A stretch of 7,424 nt of DNA from an uncultured Atopobiaceae bacterium (GTDB lineage Bacteria > Actinomycetota > Coriobacteriia > Coriobacteriales > Atopobiaceae), in NCBI GenBank assembly GCA_944321005.1, contig CALUJT010000277.1:1-7424 (forward strand), in the 5' to 3' direction. Positions 1 through 6,600 of this stretch are shown here, one piece after another (the stretch's first letter is position 1; each line of letters opens with the position of its first letter). The position numbers were made by a program, and so were the translations under genes. The notes under the pieces were generated by a model. The model was given only the letters and a program-made list of their open reading frames with translations. It made no database searches and had not been told where the DNA came from.

Positions 1-1912
1 ACTCGGTGGTCGCCGTTGTCCCTCCGGGAGTAGCGGTGGTTTCAGTGGACTTTGAGAAGATGACGTCTCCGTACCTATTGGTAACTTCGATGGAGACTCG
101 CTGGACACTTAGGCCACCCTCGCTGCCGGAGGTGAGCTCGGTAACGGTTTCGACGACGGTTCCGTCACCACCGACGACCACCTCGGTCGTACGCTCGGTC
201 TTGGAGCCGTCAGGGTTCGTGACTGTAACGGTGGTCGTAGACCCATCCTCATCTCCACCCGTTGAGCCACCCTGCCCCTCGTCGGGGTCCTCTTCATGCT
301 CATCGTCCCCGGTGTCCTCGACCCATTCCCAGGGCTTCTTGCCGCTGTAGGCACCGTATTTCTCGTCAAGCTTGAACTCCGATGCGACTCCATCCACAGT
401 CACACGGCGCCCAAGCTCGGCAAGAACGTCATCTCGCGTTGCCCCGGCCCCCAGACGAGCGCGAATGGCCTCGACAGCCTCGGCGTTGACGTAAACGTCA
501 GAGACGTCCTTGAGATAGTCTCCCGTTAACCAGGTGGGATCTTCAATCGTCAGCGAGGGAATCGTCGGGCTATCTTCATCCATCGCAAGCTCTATCGAGG
601 TGTATGCTCCACCAATCTCCACGTAGAAGCCATCGGTAAGATTGACTCTCGTCAGGCTCGCCTCAGCACCATCAATAAGAACTGGAGACGCTTTTCCATC
701 CGCAATGTAACAGTCTTCAATGGACACGCCCTTACAGTCCTGCACCGTGACAACATGCTCCATTTTAAAAATGCTGCCAATGCTGAGTCCCTCAAGTCTG
801 GCACCGTCTCCAGATAGAATTACGAAGGTATCAGGGACCGTGGTGTCTCTAGACTTATAGGACAAGGAACTAAACCCGAAATAATCCGAACTGCTCCCGT
901 CTCCTCTAATGGTAGCAGCAGCCGGAACGACGATCGGACGGTCACACTCCGCCCCACCGAAGATGGTCATAGTGTCGCCCTCGCCGAAGAGCTCTATGAG
1001 ATTATTTAGACTCCTTGAGAAGACTGGGAGCTCATCCTCCGCCTCCTGACGAGTAAGCATAGACCCTTCTAGGTTGTCTTTCGTGGTGCAGTACGCCCTA
1101 TAGGAGTCCCACCCGTCCTCAAAGATTCTGTAGTCGACCAAGCCGACATCGCTCGCGTGGCTCACTGAGTCAATGCGCCTGTCCTCCAGGACAATCTCCC
1201 CCGCAATCTCCTGATTACGCTCAACGGAGTGGTTAATCTCTCCAGTAATCTCAAGAGAGCTGCCCCCACATACGTATACACGCTCTTTGGCGCAACAAAA
1301 TGTCCTGACACCCTCTATATGGCAAGATGACCCCTCTTTGATCACGATGGCTATATCGGATACCTTCTTGACATCAAGGTTATTCAACCTGGCCTTCTTG
1401 GTATTACTCACCTCAAGGCCGTGGACAATATTGGGGACGTACGGGTCTTCGTAGCCAGTTCCAAACTCGTCGGGAGCAACGCTGAGATTGTCGACGCAAA
1501 TCTTCCCAGCAAAGTCGGAAATCCGCACAACAGAACTTGCCTCCTCAGCCTCCGCCTCTCCAAAATAGACCTGCACATTATCTGAAGCGTAGGGCTCCTT
1601 TTTCCTCGCCACCCTCACGTCCGCCGCTGGATTTGGATTTGACAGGTTTATGAGAGCTCCGCCCTCACCATCGCCTATTGCAACAAGATCAGCGGTAACG
1701 ATCACTTCCAGTGGACCAGTCGCAGAATTGACGGCGTTCTCCAACTGTTCAACAGTTGAGACCTCAATTGTCTGTCGGGAAGGCTGGTCATCGGACTTCA
1801 CCATGGCCGAGCCGCCATCAACTGGGGAGGCAGCCACCAGTACCGGCGCCGAGGATACGAGCAGGGCCCCAAGCCCAGCAGCTATCACAACACGAGCCTT
1901 ACGTGCTTCCAT
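1..1912 (-). CDS. Large secreted surface protein, probable beta-helix adhesin, 3' end missing (partial)
   Basis: This reading frame is open from an ATG at 1912-1910 to the left edge, giving 637 codons with no stop, so the C-terminus lies outside the window. A ribosome binding site GGAGAGG (1921-1915) lies just upstream. Residues 1-28 form a signal peptide: basic MEARKAR, a hydrophobic stretch, then a VAA cleavage site. The body to about residue 470 is beta-rich with irregular short strands (such as SSLEITGEI and LEGLSIG), resembling a right-handed parallel beta-helix; this fold is an inference. About residues 527-531 read PWEWV, followed by an Asp/Glu/Gly-rich linker (about 532-557). A Thr/Val-rich stretch then begins, containing TVTNPDGSKTERTTEV, a style seen in surface adhesins of Gram-positive bacteria. 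A wall anchor (LPXTG or SLH) is likely beyond the edge but not seen. The gene is poorer in GC than the SLH gene and uses codons such as AGA, ATA and CTA more freely. It is divergent from the XRE regulator. Function beyond surface exposure is unknown. Confidence 0.87.
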   Translation of the reverse strand, partial: MEARKARVVIAAGLGALLVSSAPVLVAASPVDGGSAMVKSDDQPSRQTIEVSTVEQLENAVNSATGPLEVIVTADLVAIGDGEGGALINLSNPNPAADVRVARKKEPYASDNVQVYFGEAEAEEASSVVRISDFAGKICVDNLSVAPDEFGTGYEDPYVPNIVHGLEVSNTKKARLNNLDVKKVSDIAIVIKEGSSCHIEGVRTFCCAKERVYVCGGSSLEITGEINHSVERNQEIAGEIVLEDRRIDSVSHASDVGLVDYRIFEDGWDSYRAYCTTKDNLEGSMLTRQEAEDELPVFSRSLNNLIELFGEGDTMTIFGGAECDRPIVVPAAATIRGDGSSSDYFGFSSLSYKSRDTTVPDTFVILSGDGARLEGLSIGSIFKMEHVVTVQDCKGVSIEDCYIADGKASPVLIDGAEASLTRVNLTDGFYVEIGGAYTSIELAMDEDSPTIPSLTIEDPTWLTGDYLKDVSDVYVNAEAVEAIRARLGAGATRDDVLAELGRRVTVDGVASEFKLDEKYGAYSGKKPWEWVEDTGDDEHEEDPDEGQGGSTGGDEDGSTTTVTVTNPDGSKTERTTEVVVGGDGTVVETVTELTSGSEGGLSVQRVSIEVTNRYGDVIFSKSTETTATPGGTTATTE

Positions 1913-1940
1913 CGCCTCTCCAATCTTCGCTACGCGACGC

Positions 1941-1993
1941 GTTACGTCAAATATGACGTAGTTGTCAATGATACCAGCAATACCGTTACGTCA
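1941..1993. promoter_or_regulatory. Probable operator between the divergent surface gene and XRE regulator
   Basis: A perfect palindrome, TACGTCA (1943-1949) - AATA - TGACGTA (1954-1960), sits in the 80-base divergent gap. The 9-mer GTTACGTCA at 1941-1949 recurs exactly at 1985-1993, 44 bases on (about four helical turns), ending on the first base of the regulator's ATG. A minus-strand TTGACA (1968-1963) perfectly matches a -35 box and lies next to the palindrome, but the bases 17-18 downstream (GTAACG, TAACGC) make a poor -10. A plus-strand TTGTCA (1962-1967) overlaps it. The natural reading is that the adjacent XRE protein binds here, repressing itself and possibly the surface gene. Protein identity and direction of control are inferred. 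Confidence 0.6.
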
Positions 1994-2211
1994 TGGATGA
2001 TATGGGGCGTCGCCTAGCCACCCTGGGCGACAGAATCCAATCTATGCGCGTCGAGGCTGGCCATACCCAGCAACGCTTCGCGGACATGATCGGCACGAGC
2101 CAGAGCTACCTTTGGAAGCTTGAGGCCGGGCGAGTCAATGCGAGCGTCGCAATGCTCTGCCGAGTTGCCGACGCCCTGGAGACGAGCGTTTCCAGCCTCA
2201 TAGACTTCTGA
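1993..2211 (+). CDS. Small XRE-family (Cro/C1-type HTH) transcriptional regulator
   Basis: A stand-alone 72-residue DNA-binding protein consisting almost only of a Cro/C1 helix-turn-helix domain. Helix 1 is about residues 8-22 (RLATLGDRIQSMRVEAG). Helix 2 starts at T25 (TQQRFADMIG). The recognition helix follows the turn at T35-S36 (SQSYLWKLEAGR), and helix 4 spans about 52-62, ending in the usual SLIDF-type tail. TQ..FA...G.SQ.YL..LE.GR is the family signature. No sensor or oligomerisation domain follows, so it probably acts as a dimer without a ligand domain, like small phage-type or toxin-antitoxin-type repressors, although no partner gene is adjacent. No Shine-Dalgarno sequence precedes ATG 1993; an in-frame ATG at 2002 also lacks one, so a leaderless transcript is possible. 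The operator-like 9-mer overlaps the start codon, which suggests autoregulation. A weak hairpin (2222-2227 with 2240-2245, then TTTC) might end its transcript. Confidence 0.9.
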   Translation: MDDMGRRLATLGDRIQSMRVEAGHTQQRFADMIGTSQSYLWKLEAGRVNASVAMLCRVADALETSVSSLIDF

Positions 2212-2373
2212 TCGGTGCATGGCGAGGGAGCCCCCGCGGCCTCGCTTTCGGGAGATGCCGAACGGCGCGGCCAGAAGAAGCCCGCGGCCTGCCCATCCCC
2301 CTCGTCCGCGCCATCCATAAGCCGAGAAAAAAGTAGCGCTCCCCATTCGTTGGCGCTCCCTGTCCCAGGCCCC

Positions 2374-2382
2374 TGCTAGAAT
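2374..2382 (+). promoter_or_regulatory. Extended -10 promoter candidate for the lipoprotein leader RNA
   Basis: TGC-TAGAAT (2374-2382) matches an extended -10 element; TAGAAT is one base from TATAAT. No good -35 box lies 16-18 bases upstream (CGCTCC at 2354-2359), which is tolerable for an extended -10. Transcription would start at about 2388-2390, where the first arm of the folded leader begins. Two direct copies of GCGCTCCC (2336-2343 and 2353-2360, 17 bases apart) sit upstream, the second over the -35 region, as an activator site might. Confidence 0.45.
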
Positions 2383-2387
2383 TCTTC

Positions 2388-2593
2388 CCACCACACTGTC
2401 AGCCCCGCAAGGGGAAGGCGCCGCAACCAAACAGGTAGGCAAACCGGTAGCCGGGAGGGGTATCCCCTTCCTCGGACGGTTCGCCTATCGCGAAGCGCCT
2501 TGGCAGTGTGGTAACTGTGGTGGATACCCCTCCCCACTGCATGAGGGCCTCTTCCGCGGTTGCCACACTGCCCATCGTAGGGAGGGACCCACC
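2388..2593 (+). ncRNA. Structured 5' leader (riboswitch-like cis-regulatory RNA) of the lipoprotein gene
   Basis: About 205 bases without a convincing gene form a dense set of helices. P1 is 2390-2400 with 2502-2512 (11 pairs, one G-U). A CCCC-GCAA-GGGG hairpin (2403-2414) has a GNRA tetraloop. P3 is 2415-2421 with 2495-2501 (7 pairs) and stacks directly on P1. Further in are 2422-2424/2490-2492, 2434-2440/2483-2489, 2442-2446/2477-2481 and the terminal 2453-2460/2464-2471 with loop UAU. The P1 3' arm can instead pair with 2558-2572 (15 pairs), so the two folds exclude each other. Segment 2522-2534 perfectly complements 2453-2465, and part of it (2528-2534) complements the Shine-Dalgarno GGGAGGG (2580-2586). 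I recognise no known class. Transcription and any ligand are inferred; a DNA-level inverted-repeat element is the alternative. Confidence 0.5.
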
Positions 2594-3367
2594 GTGAGAA
2601 AGTCATTTGCCGCCCTTTTGGCCGTACTGCTGACCCTGTCCGCCTCGCTCGGGCTTCCAGCCTGCAGCGGAACTAATGAGCCCAGCGCGCCCGAGGCGTC
2701 GGAAACCGAAGACCAGGGAGAGGAAGAGCCCCCCGCCTCTGAAGAGCTTGCCGACTCCCTTTTCGAGGAGGGAGAGTACAAGAAGGCTCTCAACGCGTAC
2801 AAGGAGCTCGAGCCCTCGGAAGAAATCGAGGCGAAAATCTCCGAGTGCAACTTCTGGCTATTCGCAGATTACGTTCGAGACATGGGCGGAATGGAGAAGG
2901 TGGACAACACGCTGGAGGGCAACATCTACCGCAGAACCTACAGCGTGAGAGTTGACGATGCGGGAGAGATCGAGGCCTCGTACGTTGAGGAGACTCTTGG
3001 TGGGGACGAGTCGGGTCAGTCGGCCGCGACGTCAGAGATGCATCTTACGATCCCGCATGACAGCAACGAGGCAAAAGTCAGCGCCTCCTATGAGATGACG
3101 CTGGTGTCAGCCGGACACGTCGAGCAAACCGCCACGGGTACGATGAACGTCGACACGTACAAGAAGGGCGACAGCGTGAGATGGGACGACACCACGGACG
3201 AAGCGAGAACGTACTCCTCGTTCAACACCTATAGCCTCGGCATTAACGTCCTCGAGAACAACTCCGGGCTCGTTGACGGAGTCCTCAGCTATCTCTCGTA
3301 CTGCATCAGAACCGGTACGGGCGGAAGCGGAACTCTCGCAGACATCGGATTCAGCTCCTACAAGTAG
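2594..3367 (+). CDS. Small lipoprotein with acidic linker and TPR-like segment, function unknown
   Basis: A 257-residue exported lipoprotein starting at GTG 2594, with Shine-Dalgarno GGGAGGG (2580-2586) seven bases upstream. Residues 1-23 are a lipoprotein signal (MRKS, then a Leu/Ala core) ending in lipobox L21-P-A-C24, so Cys24 should be lipidated and the protein held on the outer face of the membrane. Residues 25-51 are an acidic Glu/Pro/Ser linker. Residues 52-90 hold an amphipathic helical pair (ELADSLFEEGEYKKALNAYK) resembling one TPR unit. The remainder is beta-rich with alternating charged and aromatic residues, such as about 105-130 (RRTYSVRVDDAGEIEASYVE), and has no catalytic motif I recognise. 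The protein could be a binding or sensor lipoprotein. It is preceded by the folded leader and followed by a strong terminator, so it is probably monocistronic. The 5' switch-like structure suggests translation-level control. Confidence 0.88.
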   Translation: MRKSFAALLAVLLTLSASLGLPACSGTNEPSAPEASETEDQGEEEPPASEELADSLFEEGEYKKALNAYKELEPSEEIEAKISECNFWLFADYVRDMGGMEKVDNTLEGNIYRRTYSVRVDDAGEIEASYVEETLGGDESGQSAATSEMHLTIPHDSNEAKVSASYEMTLVSAGHVEQTATGTMNVDTYKKGDSVRWDDTTDEARTYSSFNTYSLGINVLENNSGLVDGVLSYLSYCIRTGTGGSGTLADIGFSSYK

Positions 3368-3431
3368 CGCCCCGCCAGCCAACCATGCGGCGACGTGCAG
3401 AAGGGACGGGCGCTGCCTGCCCGCGCGGGCC

Positions 3432-3550
3432 CGCAGGGTATGCGCACCGCCTCGCAGGGTATGTACGCCCCGCTGGCAACGGCGAATCATATCGCCGCAG
3501 GTAGAGGGCCTGGCGATAAGAACACGCCGCCCGAGAAGCGTACATACCCT
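3432..3550. repeat. Intergenic repeat cluster: CGCAGGGTATG direct repeats plus inverted copy
   Basis: The 3' flank of the lipoprotein gene (3368-3577) has no credible gene. CGCAGGGTATG occurs at 3432-3442 and again at 3453-3463, exactly 21 bases apart (two helical turns). The second copy extends to AGGGTATGTACGC (3456-3468), whose exact 13-base reverse complement lies at 3538-3550. The 69-base interval holds a small hairpin, CGGCGA/TCGCCG (3480-3485 and 3492-3497, six-base loop). A 12-base palindrome, GCCCGCGCGGGC, lies at 3419-3430. This could be a 3' untranslated RNA structure, a protein-binding array or a dispersed intergenic repeat; the window cannot decide. Confidence 0.55.
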
Positions 3551-3577
3551 CAAGGGGCGGAGTCCCCCGCACGAGAC

Positions 3578-3630
3578 GGGGGCGCGACGCGGCAAGGCCG
3601 CGTCGCGCCCCCTCTTCTTCTTTTCTTCCT
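3578..3630 (+). terminator. Strong intrinsic terminator of the lipoprotein transcript
   Basis: A perfect 16-base-pair stem (3578-3593 with 3597-3612) closes an AAG loop and is followed by the pyrimidine tract TCTTCTTCTTTTCTTCC from 3613, so it terminates on the plus strand. The minus-strand SLH transcript meets the same stem 22 bases after its stop, but no U-tract follows in that direction. An upstream CCCCCG (3564-3569) can pair with the first bases of the stem (CGGGGG, 3577-3582). Confidence 0.9.
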
Positions 3631-3633
3631 TCC

Positions 3634-6600
3634 CTACTCGGCGCCGGAGAGGCGCATGAGGAGGGCGGCCACCTCGGCGCGCGAGCAGGTACCCTGCGGG
3701 TCGAGGACGCGCGCCCCGGGCTCGGGCTCGCGGCCTGAGATGACGCCCTCGGAGACGGCCCAGCGCACCGCGGCGGAGGCGAACTCCGAGACGCCGCCCG
3801 CATCGGGGTAGGCGGAGAGGTCGCACTCCGCCTCGGGGCTCCCGGCCGCGCGCCAGAGGACCGTGGCCGCCTGCTCGCGCGTGAGCTCGTCTGCCGGGCC
3901 GAAGGAGCCGGACTCGTAGCCGGTCATGACCCCGGTCCCGAGCGCCCAGGAGACGGCATCGGAGTAGAACTCGCCCGCGCCGCAGTCGGCGGGCAGCGCG
4001 GCCGAGCCCGCGGGCTCGCCCGCGAGGCGCCAGAGCACCGTGGCCAGCTGGGCGCGCGAGAGCGCGTCCGCGGGGCCGAACGTGCCGTCGGCGTAGCCCG
4101 TCATGGCGCCGGTCGCCACGGCCCAGTCCACGGCGTCGTGGTACCAGGCGCCGGGGTCGACGTCGGCGAAGGCGCGGCCCGGGCAGAGCTCGCCGCCGTC
4201 GCAGCCGAAGGTCACCACGATGGTTACCTTGCCTGCGGGCTGCTCGAAGGTCCACGTGCCGTCGCCGTTGTCGGCGACCTCGACCTCGTTGCCGTCGGAG
4301 TCCGTCACGGTGACGTCGCGCACCTCCTTGCCCTCGTCGGGCTTCGGGGTGACGGTCACCTCGTCGCCCGCGTGCGGTCTCGACGGCGAGACCTCGACCT
4401 CGCCGCCATCGGTCTCGGGGACCTCGGGCGGGTACGTCGGGCGCGAGGGCGGGGTGACGGGGCCCGGACCGGGATCGGGCTCGGCTGCGGTCACGGTGAC
4501 GGGGACGTCCACCGTGAGGGCGGTCGCGCCGTCGCCGAAGTCGAAGTTGCCGGCGAGGTCAGCGCCCTGCGTGAACGTGGCGCGGGCGGTCGTGTCACCC
4601 ACTGCCAGGATCTCGTCGGAGTCGACCCAGGACCAGGAGCCGGGGACAGTCACAAGCGAGCCGTTGGCATCGATGGAATACGTCGGCGATCCAAGCAGGT
4701 CGGCGAGCCTGTCCGCGTCGGCGAGCTCGCCGACCATGGCGCCAGCCTCGGCCGACAGGAGAAGGTCGGAGGGAAGCGTGTAGACCACGTCTGCCGGCTT
4801 GATCACGAGCGGGGCGCCGTCGGCATCGCCCGTGTACTCCCGGGAGATCGCGGGGTAGCAGGTCCCTCCGTCGATCTCGTGAGGGACGGTAAGCCGGACG
4901 TCGTAGCCGCCAGCGTTTGTCGGGGCCTCTGCCGACCACTCGGCCGTCTCGTCGGCGCCATGGACGCGGTACTCGACGACCACGCCGTCGACCGGCTGGC
5001 CGTCGCGAGACACGTTGAGGTCGACTGGATGGCCGCTTCCGTTATAGGTCTCGGTTATCGGGCCTTGGGCGTCCAGGTCGGTGAAGCTCGTCTCGCCCCT
5101 TGCGTACACGCGCACGGGGTAGCCGCCCTCGTCCTCGTTCTGGTTCTTGGCGGCGACGTGGCCGTCGCCGAGCTCGACGCCGTAGACCGTGTCACGGGTC
5201 TCGCCATCGGCGATCGCCGTGTCGGCGAACGCGCCGCCGGTGATGGCGACATCCGCCTCGGCGGTCGCACCAGCCATGGTGCCGTTGCCGATGGCGCTGC
5301 CGCCTTTCCTTCCCTCGGCGCGCACCAGGCCGCCGGAAATCTCGATGTTCGCCCCGACACCGTCGTAGCCGCCACCGATACCGGCGCCCCAGTCGCCGCC
5401 TGTCGCGGTCACGGAGCCGCCCTCGACGGTGAAGCCCGAGCCGGAGCGGCCTTCTCCTCCACCGATGCCGGCGGAGCCGCTGCCGCCCGTCGCCTCGAGC
5501 GAGCCGTCGCCCTTGATGGTGAGCGGGTTCACGCCGTTCTGCAGGCCCGCATATTGCTCGCCGCTCGTCAGGCGGTTATCGCCCGACAGCGTGAGCTCGA
5601 GCGAACCGCTCCGGATCAGCATCGCCGCGACGTAACCCGATTTCGAGACGTCGATCGCGACGTCGTCTATCGTGAGGTGCGCGGTGCCGCCTCCATCCGG
5701 CTCGACCGCGATGCGGTCCGTGGTCGTCTGCGTCACACCCTCCCTCATGGACACCGTGAGCGGGGTCTCGGTTATTATGGTGAGGACGCGCCCGCTCTCA
5801 ACGTACGTGTAGTCCGTGTCCGCGACGCCGCCGGTCACGGCGAAGTCACCGGTCGAATACTGGGCGACCCTCCAGGGATAGTCCTCGCGCGTATCCTCAT
5901 CATCGTTGGCCATCACGGCGCACCCCGCCGCGGGCGCGATGCCGTAGATGGTCCCGACATCCCCGCCCGCGTCCTGCGCGAAGCAGCCACCGGTGATGGT
6001 GACGGACGCCTGGCCCTCGGCACTGTTGCCATTGCCGATGGCGAAGGTGGGGCTATCAGCCACGGCCTTGATGAAGCCGCCGGAGATCTCGATGCCCGTG
6101 CCGGAGCCGACATAACCCCCGCCGATGGCGGCGCCGCTCTCGCCGCCAGTCACGGTCACGGTGCCGCCCTTGACGGCGATGTCAGAGCCGTTACCGTCGT
6201 TGCCGCCGCCGATGCCGGCACCAGAGTCTCCCCCGCTGGCGGTCACGACGCCACCCGAGATCTCGATTCCCAATCCTGAGCCGCCATCTCCCCCGCCGAT
6301 GCCGGCGCCATTTGCGCCGCCCTCTGCGGTGACGATGCCGCCCGAGACGGTGATGCGCGAGCCGTCTCCGTCTTCCCCGCCGCCTATTCCGGCCCCGCCT
6401 CTTACGACATCGTTTAGTTGTCCTCCATAGGCGGTGACTGTGCCGCCAGAGATGGTAATGTTCGAGCCGGCACCCTGATAGCCCCCGCCGATTCCGGCGC
6501 CGCTGCTGCCACCATGAGCGTTGACGACGCCGCCCGAGACGGTGATGTTCAATCCGTCGCCGTCAAAGCCACCGCCTATGCCGGCGGCATCGCTGTCACC

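Noticed and set aside
2014..2442. 142-codon minus-strand open frame over the XRE gene and its 3' flank
   Set aside because: The plus-strand XRE product has a textbook HTH pattern. The antisense product shows no motif and no ribosome binding site.
2388..2593. Cobalamin, ydaO (c-di-AMP) or FMN riboswitch
   Set aside because: Fragments such as CCGCAA and CCGGTAGCCGG are suggestive, but the conserved cores I know for these classes are not present in order. A covariance search would decide.
3107..4255. 382-codon minus-strand open frame across the SLH 3' end, the gap and the lipoprotein gene
   Set aside because: The product is a run of Arg-rich low complexity in the wrong frame of the SLH region, and it crosses a strong terminator and two real gene ends.
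4138..6279. 713-codon plus-strand open frame opposite the SLH gene
   Set aside because: It is antisense to a gene with a clear signal peptide, repeats and SLH motifs. Its product is a low-complexity Arg/Gly/Val/Asp mixture from GC-rich repeats, and no start signal supports it.
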